Counted from the stretch's first letter, positions 1 through 5,871 are shown. The stretch is DNA of 6,226 nucleotides from JAZSQT01 sp045538075 (GCA_045538075.1 JAZSQT010000016.1:1-6226); one strand, 5' to 3'. A program made the numbers and translations. Notes: a model not told the origin generated them from the sequence alone.

Positions 1-1
1 A

Positions 2-85
2 CATATATTTATTCAATGCTTTTTGGGAGTTTTGGGTGAAACCCCGAGCGTAAGCGAGTTAACGACCTTATTGAATAAATATATG
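2..85. repeat. 84-bp element with 16-bp inverted ends
   Basis: Bases 2-17 and 70-85 are perfect reverse complements (left arm CATATATTTATTCAAT, right arm its complement). They enclose a GC-richer core of about 52 bases that includes a small hairpin, GGGT-gaa-ACCC (34-44), and the string CGAGCGTAAGCGAG (45-58). A 9-base direct repeat, AATGCTTTT, lies at 15-23 and again at 87-95, just outside the right arm. The shape fits a miniature inverted-repeat element or a solo palindromic repeat. It has no coding potential and no T-tract after the right arm, so a terminator is less likely. Because the element begins at the window edge, any extension further left cannot be judged. Confidence 0.55.
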
Positions 86-195
86 GAATGCTTTTACTTC
101 TGGAGAAAAAATTGTGTTCTTTAGGAAAGTTGATATTGAAACAATCTTTACACCGAAACAAGTATATAAAAATGGAAATTATTTATATAATTTGT

Positions 196-293
196 GGATT
201 GCCACGACGATTAAAATCGTCTCGCAATGACTTTAAAAAGAGTTAAAAACGTAAAAAACAGTCATTACGACGAGTGGAGCGACGAAGTAATCC
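196..293. repeat. Palindromic extragenic module, copy A
   Basis: The outer ends GGATTGC (196-202) and GTAATCC (287-293) pair, allowing one G-T wobble. Inside, AATGACT (226-232) pairs with AGTCATT (260-266), and this helix extends outward past one mismatch to TCG/CGA. The left arm has its own tight hairpin, GACGATT-aa-AATCGTC (206-221). Overall this is a GC-richer, foldable module in AT-rich surroundings. Both arms, read from the outside in, have the pattern GGATT(G/A)C...CG(C/T)AATGAC. This resembles the widespread intergenic palindromes that read CATTGCGAGG...GCAATCC in many bacterial genomes. That family resemblance is from memory and was not searched. Confidence 0.65.
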
Positions 294-397
294 AGTAAAA
301 AAGGTTGATAAAAATTGTGTTCTTTAGGAAAGTTTATATTGAAACAATCTTTACACCGAAACGAGTATATAAAAATTGAAATTGTATATAAATTTAT

Positions 398-476
398 GGA
401 TTGCCACGACGATTAAAATCGTCTCGCAAAGACGTAAAAAACAGTCATTACGAGGAGTGGAGCGACGAAGTAATCC
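398..476. repeat. Palindromic extragenic module, copy B
   Basis: This is the same module as at 196-293 but 79 bases long. It lacks 19 A-rich bases between the inner arms. The outer ends GGATTGC (398-404) and GTAATCC (470-476) and the left-arm hairpin GACGATT-aa-AATCGTC (408-423) are kept. The inner arm reads CAAAGAC instead of CAATGAC, which breaks one pair of the inner helix. The right arm reads CGAGGAGTGG where copy A has CGACGAGTGG. Copy A keeps better pairing in the inner helix, so copy B looks slightly more decayed there. Confidence 0.65.
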
Positions 477-624
477 ATAAAAGCAAAACAAATTAATAAA
501 CTTTTAAAAGATTTTTTTACTATTCATTATATTAATAACATAATAAAAGTTAATAGTAATCAATTATGTAAATAGATATAGTAATATTATGAAAGTTAAA
601 AAAATAATAAAAACTAAAAAAAAC
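477..624. other. A/T-rich spacer with no visible feature
   Basis: About 150 bases made almost wholly of A and T lie between the repeats and the lipoprotein promoter. No ORF, RNA gene or terminator is visible. A 22-codon ATG frame (589-657) has a composition that could arise by chance and no ribosome binding site. The A-tracts just before 625 could act as an UP-like element for the downstream promoter. Confidence 0.5.
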
Positions 625-653
625 TTGATATATATATATATGTATATGATAGT
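625..653 (+). promoter_or_regulatory. Probable promoter of the lipoprotein gene
   Basis: TTGATA (625-630, 5 of 6 to the -35 consensus) is followed by 17 bases and then GATAGT (648-653, 4 of 6 to the -10). A-tracts sit immediately upstream. A transcript would begin near 660 and carry the GGAGG ribosome site at 681-685, ten bases before the ATG at 696. Most of the spacer is an uninterrupted AT dinucleotide run (628-641). The AT-rich context makes chance matches likely, so the exact hexamers are tentative. Confidence 0.4.
628..641. repeat. AT dinucleotide run (7 units) in the promoter spacer
   Basis: Seven AT units in a row occupy 628-641 and are followed by TGTATATGAT. The run starts inside the proposed -35 and fills much of the spacer before the proposed -10, so a gain or loss of units would change the spacer length in 2-base steps. 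Confidence 0.7.
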
Positions 654-695
654 CTAATCCTCTATAGAATTATACATTATGGAGGAAATTCTAAA

Positions 696-1460
696 ATGAA
701 AAGATTTATTTTATCAGCTTTATTATTGGCATTTACGTCAATATTTGTGTTTGGATGTAGTGATAGTGGTGATGATAGCAGTAGTGCACCTGTACCTACT
801 GTAACAACTGTAGAACCATCAGCACCAGCTGCAAGTGTTACTGATATTGATTTAAGTAATCCAGACACATTAGTAGGAACGTATGAAATTACATTTTTTG
901 CAACAAATGCTGTTGTTGCTGCAATTACAAATAATTGTGCTTTATTATCAAGTGATTTTGGTGCTTTAAAACAATGCACAAATCCGAGTGATGACCAAGT
1001 TACTATGACTGGTGAGGCAACTATATCAAAGGATAGTAGTGGAAATTATCAAATTATAACAAAAGTTCAAATGGCTGGTGGTGCTTTTGCTAACAATCCT
1101 GTTGTGCAAAGTTCTGCACCAAATGATGTATATAATTATACAGTATATACACCTATCCCAGCTTCAACAATTGATACAACTCCATCAACTGGTGGTTTAA
1201 ATGCTACTGGTTCAGTAGTTAAAGGCACAAGTGGAAGAAATTTAACTCAAAAAATAAATGGTCCAAACGATGAATACGTATTTAAATTACAAGATGATGG
1301 TACATTGTTAAATGAAATGACTAAAGCTGATGTGCCAATTGTAAATACTACAGATGTTAGAGTTATCATGAAAAAGAAAAATGATTTAGTAATAGCATTA
1401 GACGAAAATAAACCATATACAAATCCAGCTATTACTGGCTTTTTACCAGTAGCTCAATAA
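696..1460 (+). CDS. Lipoprotein of unknown function
   Basis: This is a 254-residue exported lipoprotein whose function I do not recognise. Residues 1-20 form a signal peptide: MKR, a hydrophobic stretch, and then the lipobox V-F-G-C with Cys21 as the lipid site. Ser22 follows, so no Asp +2 inner-membrane signal is present. Residues 22-50 are a low-complexity tether rich in Ser, Asp, Pro, Thr and Val, typical of a linker between the lipid anchor and a folded domain. The rest (about 55-254) is rich in Thr, Asn, Val and Gly with alternating hydrophobic residues, suggesting a beta-rich fold. It contains only two more cysteines (81 and 94), which could form a disulfide. The start is supported by GGAGG at 681-685. 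The gene ends in tandem TAA stops and is followed at once by a terminator, so it is a monocistronic unit. A lipocalin-like barrel is possible from the LVGTYEITF string but remains a guess. Confidence 0.85.
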   Translation: MKRFILSALLLAFTSIFVFGCSDSGDDSSSAPVPTVTTVEPSAPAASVTDIDLSNPDTLVGTYEITFFATNAVVAAITNNCALLSSDFGALKQCTNPSDDQVTMTGEATISKDSSGNYQIITKVQMAGGAFANNPVVQSSAPNDVYNYTVYTPIPASTIDTTPSTGGLNATGSVVKGTSGRNLTQKINGPNDEYVFKLQDDGTLLNEMTKADVPIVNTTDVRVIMKKKNDLVIALDENKPYTNPAITGFLPVAQ

Positions 1461-1486
1461 TAAGGTAACTTATAACTAATTTATAT

Positions 1487-1517
1487 AAGGAGCAGTTTAT
1501 ATACTGCTCCTTTTTTT
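1487..1517 (+). terminator. Intrinsic terminator after the lipoprotein gene
   Basis: The stem GGAGCAGT (1489-1496) pairs with ACTGCTCC (1503-1510) around a 6-base loop. It is extended by two A-T pairs and followed by seven T (1511-1517). It lies 29 bases after the first stop codon and separates this gene from the transporter downstream. Confidence 0.92.
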
Positions 1518-1556
1518 ATTTAATAGAAAAAATTATAGTTCTTAATAATATTTTCC

Positions 1557-1600
1557 TTGAAATTTTATATATATGAGTTTAGATAATATTTTTTAGGTGA
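1557..1600 (+). promoter_or_regulatory. Possible promoter and RBS of the transporter gene
   Basis: TTGAAA (1557-1562) resembles a -35, and GATAAT (1582-1587, 5 of 6) resembles a -10, but the 19-base spacer is long. A strong terminator lies just upstream, so some promoter must exist between about 1518 and 1600. The ribosome site AGGTGA (1595-1600) is well placed for the ATG at 1605. A start near 1594 would leave a very short leader, so another -10 nearby may be the real one. Confidence 0.3.
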
Positions 1601-1604
1601 AATT

Positions 1605-3254
1605 ATGAAATTTAATTATAATTTTTCTCTTTTTAAGCACGATTTAATAGCCGGAATTACTGTTGGTATTGTTGCTGTGCCTCTTGCCCTTGCTTTTGCT
1701 ATTGCAAGTGGTGTTGAGCCGGCACAAGGGTTTTATACTGCAATTATTGCTGGGTTTTTAATATCTCTTTTTGGAGGCAGTAGATACCAAATAGGAGGCC
1801 CTACAGGGGCTTTTGTCGTTATTGTATATGGTATTATTGCAACGTATGGATACGATGGTCTTGTTATTGCAACAATTATAGCAGGTATTTTATTAATAAT
1901 ACTTGGATTAGTGAAAATTGGTTCATATATTAAATTTATACCTTATCCAGTTATTACTGGCTTTACGTCTGGTATTGGTGTCGTAATTTTAACTACACAA
2001 TTAAAAGATTTATTTGGATTAAAGATAGAAAATTTACCGTCAGATTTTTTTGGTAAATGGATAATATTTTTAAAAAACTTATCGTCTATACATATAGAAA
2101 CTTTTATTATTGGTTTATCAACTATTATTATAATATATTTAGTTAGAAAATTTTTGCCAAAACTTCCTGCTCACGTATTTTCTATATCAATAATAACATT
2201 AATTGTTTTTGTTTTTGGTATTAATATAGATACTATAGGTTCAAGATTTGGAGAAATACCGTCAAGTTTACCGTCTTTTTCAATGCCAAGTATTACATTA
2301 GAAAAAATAAAAGCTGTATTTCCATCTGCTGTAACAATAGCATTGCTTGCAGGTATAGAATCGCTATTATCTGCTGTAGTTGCAGACGGTATGACTGGTA
2401 GTCGCCATAATTCAAATAAAGAGTTAGTAGGGCAAGGAATAGCAAATATTGCAACTAGTTTTTTTGGAGGGATACCTGCAACTGGAGCTATTGCAAGAAC
2501 TGCTACAAACGTAAAAGCCGGTGGGAAAACTAAAGTATCTGGTATAATACATGCTATATTTCTTGCCTTGTTTATGCTCTTTTTTGCTAAAATTATAGAA
2601 GTTATACCTATGTCAGCTCTTGCAGGCGTGTTGTTTGTCGTATCTTTTGATATGATAGATATTAGAAAATTTAAAAGTTTGTTTAAAGCTCCAAAAAGTG
2701 ATGTAGCTGTATTATTAATCACGTTTACGTTAACTGTTTTGATAGATTTGACAGTTGCAGTTCAAGCAGGTGTCGTTCTTGCATCTATATTATTTATGAA
2801 AAGAATGAGCGATGTAGCAAGTATTGATAAATTAGATTTAGGTTGTAGTGATAATATTGATAGCGACTTAGTTGACCCTGATGCAATTAATAAAAAGAAT
2901 GTTCCAGAAGGAGTTGAAGTTTATGAAATAAATGGACCTTTCTTTTTTGGTGTTGCAGATAATCTTATTACTACTTATGAATATATGATAAAAAAACCAA
3001 AAGTATTTATTTTAAGAATGAGAAAAGTTCCAGCTGTAGATGCAACTGGAGTTCATGCCCTTGAAAATTTTTATATGGCTTGTGTAAAAAGAAATACCCA
3101 GTTAGTATTATCTGGCGTAAATAATGATCCATATAACACTTTAAAGAAAATGGGTTTCATTAACATTATTGGCGAAGAAAATGTTACAAACCACATAGAC
3201 AAAGCATTGATAAGGGCTTCGGAAATTATTGATAATAAAAATAAATATCAATAA
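1605..3254 (+). CDS. SulP/SLC26-family anion transporter with STAS domain (DauA/YchM-like)
   Basis: This is a 549-residue inner-membrane anion transporter. Residues 1 to about 405 are a multi-span SulP domain. Hallmark strings include AVPLALAFAIASG (24-36), GGPTGAF (64-70), IPYPVITGFTSGIG (112-125), GIESLLSA with Glu252, and GGIPATGAIARTATN from Gly288. Residues about 433-545 are a cytoplasmic STAS domain with the conserved loop VDATG (Asp479, Thr481). Length and motif wording recall E. coli DauA (YchM), which carries C4-dicarboxylates such as succinate and aspartate; other family members carry sulfate or bicarbonate. Substrate cannot be read from the sequence. The nearby cysteine genes make sulfate tempting, but a terminator and the ferredoxin gene lie between, so operon logic does not support it. 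AGGTGA at 1595-1600 supports the start. No GC-rich terminator follows its stop, so some readthrough into the ferredoxin gene is possible. Confidence 0.93.
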   Translation: MKFNYNFSLFKHDLIAGITVGIVAVPLALAFAIASGVEPAQGFYTAIIAGFLISLFGGSRYQIGGPTGAFVVIVYGIIATYGYDGLVIATIIAGILLIILGLVKIGSYIKFIPYPVITGFTSGIGVVILTTQLKDLFGLKIENLPSDFFGKWIIFLKNLSSIHIETFIIGLSTIIIIYLVRKFLPKLPAHVFSISIITLIVFVFGINIDTIGSRFGEIPSSLPSFSMPSITLEKIKAVFPSAVTIALLAGIESLLSAVVADGMTGSRHNSNKELVGQGIANIATSFFGGIPATGAIARTATNVKAGGKTKVSGIIHAIFLALFMLFFAKIIEVIPMSALAGVLFVVSFDMIDIRKFKSLFKAPKSDVAVLLITFTLTVLIDLTVAVQAGVVLASILFMKRMSDVASIDKLDLGCSDNIDSDLVDPDAINKKNVPEGVEVYEINGPFFFGVADNLITTYEYMIKKPKVFILRMRKVPAVDATGVHALENFYMACVKRNTQLVLSGVNNDPYNTLKKMGFINIIGEENVTNHIDKALIRASEIIDNKNKYQ

Positions 3255-3284
3255 AAAAATATTTTAAAATTTGTTTGATTTTAC

Positions 3285-3313
3285 TTGACAAATTTGTTGC
3301 TATTATTGAATAT
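3285..3313 (+). promoter_or_regulatory. Promoter of the ferredoxin gene with overlapping palindrome
   Basis: A perfect TTGACA (3285-3290) is followed 17 bases later by GAATAT (3308-3313), a weaker -10. Transcription would start near 3320, about 20 bases before the ATG at 3340. The 10-base perfect palindrome ACAAATTTGT (3288-3297) overlaps the -35 and could be an operator half or a chance AT palindrome. Confidence 0.5.
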
Positions 3314-3339
3314 GCACTTATTCACTTATGGAGGAAATT

Positions 3340-3513
3340 ATGGCACACGTTGTAAATCAAGATGAATGTTCAGGTTGCCTTGCTTGTGTTGACGAATGTC
3401 CAGTAGGCGCAATTAGTGAAGTTGATGGAAAAGCATTTATAGATGCAGATAATTGCACTGATTGTGGTGCTTGTGCTGATGTATGTGCATTTGACGCAAT
3501 TAGTGGTGAATAA
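3340..3513 (+). CDS. Ferredoxin, 2x[4Fe-4S] clostridial type
   Basis: This is a small soluble electron carrier of 57 residues, close to the usual 55-60 of clostridial-type ferredoxins. Two cluster motifs are complete. Cys10, 13, 16 and 20 are followed by Pro21. Cys39, 42, 45 and 49 are followed by Ala50 instead of the usual Pro. Each cluster takes three cysteines from one motif and one from the other, as in the family. An in-frame ATG lies 12 bases upstream at 3328, but it overlaps the ribosome site GGAGG (3330-3334). The ATG at 3340 is spaced five bases from that site and gives the family-typical MAHV start, so it is preferred. The gene has its own likely promoter and is followed by a terminator. 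A physiological partner such as pyruvate or 2-oxoacid oxidoreductase is not visible in the window. Confidence 0.95.
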   Translation: MAHVVNQDECSGCLACVDECPVGAISEVDGKAFIDADNCTDCGACADVCAFDAISGE

Positions 3514-3534
3514 TTTTCATCAGTAGAAATCATG

Positions 3535-3556
3535 GGGGCATATTGCCCCTTTTTTT
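3535..3556 (+). terminator. Intrinsic terminator after ferredoxin
   Basis: GGGGCA (3535-3540) pairs with TGCCCC (3544-3549) around a TAT loop and runs directly into seven T (3550-3556). It is GC-rich in an AT-rich region and lies 21 bases after the ferredoxin stop, so it should efficiently separate ferredoxin from cysE. Confidence 0.9.
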
Positions 3557-3571
3557 ATCAATTAATAGTAT
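3543..3571 (+). promoter_or_regulatory. Possible cysE promoter overlapping the ferredoxin terminator
   Basis: Only 31 bases separate the T-tract from the cysE ATG, so a cysE promoter would have to overlap the terminator. TTGCCC (3543-3548, 4 of 6) lies in its right arm, and 17 bases later comes TAGTAT (3566-3571, 4 of 6). The transcript would then begin close to 3578, giving a leader of only about ten bases around the weak ribosome-site string GGCGG (3577-3581). The alternative is readthrough from the ferredoxin promoter. Confidence 0.25.
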
Positions 3572-3587
3572 AGTTCGGCGGTATATA

Positions 3588-4262
3588 ATGGGATTTTTTA
3601 AATTAATGGGAGAGGATATACGCACAGTTTTAGATAGAGATCCAGCAGCAAGAAGTAAGTTAGAAATTTTTTTATGTTATTCTGGTTTTCACGCTGTAAC
3701 AATCCATAGAATTGCCCATAGTTTATGGAATAAAAAGTGTTATTTAATGGCAAGATTAATTGCTCAATTTAGTAGGTTTATAACTGGTATAGAAATTCAC
3801 CCAGGAGCAAAATTAGGCAGAAGAGTTTTTATTGATCACGGAATGGGCGTAGTTATTGGCGAAACTGCAGAAGTTGGTGATGATGTAACTATTTATCATG
3901 GCGTAACTTTAGGTGGAACTAGTTTAAGAAAAGAAAAACGACATCCTACTATAGGCAATAATGTTGTAATTGGCACTGGAGCTAAAATTTTAGGTCCTTT
4001 TCGTGTTGGAGATAGAGTTCAAGTTGGAGCAAATTCTGTTGTTGTAAAAGAAGTGCCAGACGATGCAACAGTAGTTGGGGTTCCTGGACGAATTGTTGGT
4101 GGCTTTAAAAAAGATGAAATGAATTTTGACCATGCAGCTATCCCAGACCCAGTAGCAAATGCTATAAGTTGTATTGTTGATAGAATTGTTGAAATTGAAA
4201 AACTAATATTAACTGCTCAAGAAAAAAAAGAAGAAAAAAATAAAAATTGTGATAATTTATAG
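3588..4262 (+). CDS. cysE: Serine O-acetyltransferase
   Basis: This enzyme transfers acetyl from acetyl-CoA to L-serine, giving O-acetylserine, the carbon skeleton for cysteine in the cytoplasm. With the ATG at 3588 the protein has 224 residues, the length of the short Bacillus-type CysE, and the N-terminus MGFFKLMGEDI matches the family start. A TTG at 3543 would add 15 residues but lies inside the terminator and is rejected. An N-terminal helical part (about 1-65) with FHAVTIHRIAH is followed by a left-handed beta-helix of hexapeptide repeats (about 67-170). Expected active-site residues are present: Asp83-His84 in IDHGMG and His119 in KRHP, with Glu69 where enteric enzymes have Asp. The C-terminal tail (205-224) is rich in Lys and Glu and ends in Leu, not the Ile that docks into CysK in enterics. 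It is the first gene of a compact cluster, two bases before the next gene. Confidence 0.95.
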   Translation: MGFFKLMGEDIRTVLDRDPAARSKLEIFLCYSGFHAVTIHRIAHSLWNKKCYLMARLIAQFSRFITGIEIHPGAKLGRRVFIDHGMGVVIGETAEVGDDVTIYHGVTLGGTSLRKEKRHPTIGNNVVIGTGAKILGPFRVGDRVQVGANSVVVKEVPDDATVVGVPGRIVGGFKKDEMNFDHAAIPDPVANAISCIVDRIVEIEKLILTAQEKKEEKNKNCDNL

Positions 4263-4264
4263 AT

Positions 4265-4681
4265 ATGATTAAAATTACTACTAAAAGCCTTTATGCAGTG
4301 CGTGCAATATATGCTATAGCACGGCTTGGAGGCGATAAACAATTAGTTTCCATGGGAAAAATATTAGAGATTGAAGATATATCAAAAAAATATCTTGAAC
4401 AGATATTTACTAAATTACGTAATGGTAATATAATAATAGGCTCAAGGGGTGTTGGTGGTGGATACAAACTATCACGAACGCCAGATAAAATAAATTTAAG
4501 TGAAATAATCAATATTATGGACGGTCCTATAGAAACTGTTGATTGCTCATCGGCAGATAGTTGTTCCAATTACTCTGTTTGTGGTGTAAATTGGTTATGG
4601 GACGGTTTAAAAAAATGTTGTGATGATTATTTTGAAAAAATTACAATTGCTGATTTAATAAATAAACCAATTAAGTTATAG
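4265..4681 (+). CDS. Rrf2-family regulator, IscR-like
   Basis: This is a 138-residue DNA-binding regulator. The N-terminal winged helix (about 1-80) opens MIKITTKSLYAVRAIYAIA and carries the family's recognition-helix and wing strings ISKKYLEQIFTKLR and GSRGVGGGYKLSR. The sensor region has Cys94, Cys100 and Cys106, the C-x5-C-x5-C spacing that binds a [2Fe-2S] cluster in IscR. The histidine that supplies the fourth ligand in E. coli IscR (three residues after the last Cys) is Asn109 here. An extra Cys118-Cys119 pair follows. It sits between cysE and the desulfurase gene, so it likely controls this cluster in response to Fe-S or cysteine status. CymR-type cysteine regulators are the alternative, but those I recall lack the three cysteines. 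No clear ribosome site precedes the ATG, which is two bases after the cysE stop, so translation is probably coupled. Confidence 0.9.
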   Translation: MIKITTKSLYAVRAIYAIARLGGDKQLVSMGKILEIEDISKKYLEQIFTKLRNGNIIIGSRGVGGGYKLSRTPDKINLSEIINIMDGPIETVDCSSADSCSNYSVCGVNWLWDGLKKCCDDYFEKITIADLINKPIKL

Positions 4682-4689
4682 GTGATAAT

Positions 4690-5850
4690 ATGGCTATTTA
4701 CTTTGACAATAGCGCTACTACGAGAGTTGACCCTGAAGTTAGGGACGCAATGGTGCCTTTTTTTTCTGATAGATACGGAAACCCATCAAGTATCCATTCT
4801 ATTGGTAGAGACGTTAGAAATGATGTAAATAAAGCAAGGGAGCTTACGGCAGAATTAATAAAAGCTGAACCAGATGAGATATTATATACTGGTAGTGGAA
4901 CAGAATCTGATAATATGGCAATAATCCAAACTGCACGAGCATTCAAAAATAAAGGAAAACACCTTATTACTTCTGCTATTGAACATAAAGCAGTTTTAGA
5001 ACCTTTTAAATATCTTGAAAGACGTGGGTATGAGGTTACTTATTTGCCAGTAAATGATAAAGGGATAGTAGATATTGAAACATTAAAAAAATCTATCCGT
5101 AACGATACAACACTAATTAGTGTTATGCTTGCAAATAACGAAATTGGCACAATTCAACCTGTTAAGGAAATTGCAGAAATTGCTACAAGCAAGGATATAA
5201 TAGTCCATACTGATGCAGTGCAAGCAGTAGGCAAAATGGATATAGATGTAAACGATTTAGGCGTGCATTTATTAACTTTTTCTGGTCATAAAATATATGC
5301 TCCTAAAGGTATTGGCGTTTTATACATAGATATTGAGTTACGTAAAAAATTAACTCCACTAATTTTTGGAGGGCAACAAGAAGGTGGCTTAAGAGCTGGA
5401 ACAGAAAATGTCCCTTATATAATCGGAATTGGTAAGGCTTGTGAAATTTTAATAAATAATCTTGATAAAGAAATTCGCCATATTAAATCAGTTCGTGATA
5501 AATTTGAAAAACGTATAATAAGCGAAATTCCAGAAACATACGTTAATGGCGATTTAATTAAACGTATTCCGTCTATTTCTGATATTACTTTCAAATTTAT
5601 TGAAGGTGAAGCATTAATGGTTTATGCACAAGAAATTTGTTGTTCAGCTGGTAGTGCATGCACTTCTTCATCAACAAATCCATCTCACGTTCTTACAGCA
5701 ATAAATATTGACCCTGTAGATTGTCATGGTGCTTTAAGGTTTAGTTTTGGTAGATTTAATACCCTTGATGAAGTAGATAAAGCCGTTGAAATATTAAAAA
5801 CTTCTGTTGAAAAGTTAAGATTAATGTCGCCTTTATATTGCAAAAAATAA
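4690..5850 (+). CDS. Cysteine desulfurase, NifS/IscS type
   Basis: This PLP enzyme converts cysteine to alanine and hands the persulfide sulfur to Fe-S scaffolds or thiolation pathways. At 386 residues it has the NifS/IscS (group I) length. Visible landmarks are YFDNSATT at the start, GTESDN (70-75), His99 in AIEHKA, Asp175 and Gln178 in HTDAVQAVG, the PLP lysine Lys201 in SGHK, the RAGTEN string (235-240), and the catalytic Cys324 in CSAGSACTSSS on the flexible loop. The protein ends MSPLYCKK, close to the SPLW/SPLY end of this group. Both iscS and nifS are defensible symbols, and no scaffold gene is seen to decide between them, so none is given. AGGTGA (4680-4685) overlaps the rrf2 stop and is four bases before the ATG, indicating coupled expression. 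Placement after rrf2 mirrors iscR-iscS order in many bacteria, with cysE added in front. Confidence 0.95.
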   Translation: MAIYFDNSATTRVDPEVRDAMVPFFSDRYGNPSSIHSIGRDVRNDVNKARELTAELIKAEPDEILYTGSGTESDNMAIIQTARAFKNKGKHLITSAIEHKAVLEPFKYLERRGYEVTYLPVNDKGIVDIETLKKSIRNDTTLISVMLANNEIGTIQPVKEIAEIATSKDIIVHTDAVQAVGKMDIDVNDLGVHLLTFSGHKIYAPKGIGVLYIDIELRKKLTPLIFGGQQEGGLRAGTENVPYIIGIGKACEILINNLDKEIRHIKSVRDKFEKRIISEIPETYVNGDLIKRIPSISDITFKFIEGEALMVYAQEICCSAGSACTSSSTNPSHVLTAINIDPVDCHGALRFSFGRFNTLDEVDKAVEILKTSVEKLRLMSPLYCKK

Positions 5851-5871
5851 TTTTATATTAACGATTAACAA

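Larger units (their letters stand above)
107..476. repeat. Two tandem copies of a ~180-bp repeat
   Basis: Copy A runs from about 107 to 293 and copy B from about 310 to 476, offset by 203 bases in their left parts. Both open with AAAATTGTGTTCTTTAGGAA, share a nearly identical block ending in ACACCGAAAC(A/G)AGTATAT, and then enter a palindromic module that starts GGATTGCCACGACG. They differ by scattered substitutions, and copy A carries 19 extra bases in the centre of the module. No ORF of useful length is conserved between copies, and the length difference is not a multiple of three. The pair therefore looks like a non-coding duplication. The divergence means it is not recent. Confidence 0.8.

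Noticed and set aside
107..476. CRISPR array
   Set aside because: There are only two long, diverged, palindrome-bearing copies, with no regular short repeat and unique spacer pattern and no cas genes nearby.
589..657. 22-codon small ORF upstream of the lipoprotein
   Set aside because: It is Lys/Ile/Tyr-rich as expected from random AT-rich DNA, lacks a ribosome site and overlaps the proposed promoter.
677..979. 100-codon frame on the - strand
   Set aside because: It lies opposite the lipoprotein gene, has no ribosome site or domain, and its composition follows the complementary strand of a real gene.
2171..2722. 183-codon frame on the - strand inside the transporter gene
   Set aside because: The + strand protein is a clear SulP transporter over this whole stretch. 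The reverse frame has no recognisable motif.
3328..3339. Earlier ATG for ferredoxin, adding MEEI
   Set aside because: This ATG is embedded in the GGAGG ribosome site that serves the ATG at 3340. The shorter form has the family-typical N-terminus.
3543..3587. Upstream TTG start for cysE
   Set aside because: It lies within the terminator stem, has no ribosome site, and the extra 15 residues do not match the CysE N-terminus.
3513..3590. T-box or S-box (SAM) riboswitch upstream of cysE
   Set aside because: The gap is too short and contains only a terminator. None of the conserved leader elements are present.
4291..4569. 92-codon frame on the - strand
   Set aside because: It is antisense to the conserved Rrf2 gene with no independent support.
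4698..4946. 82-codon frame on the - strand
   Set aside because: It is antisense to the conserved N-terminal part of the desulfurase with no independent support.
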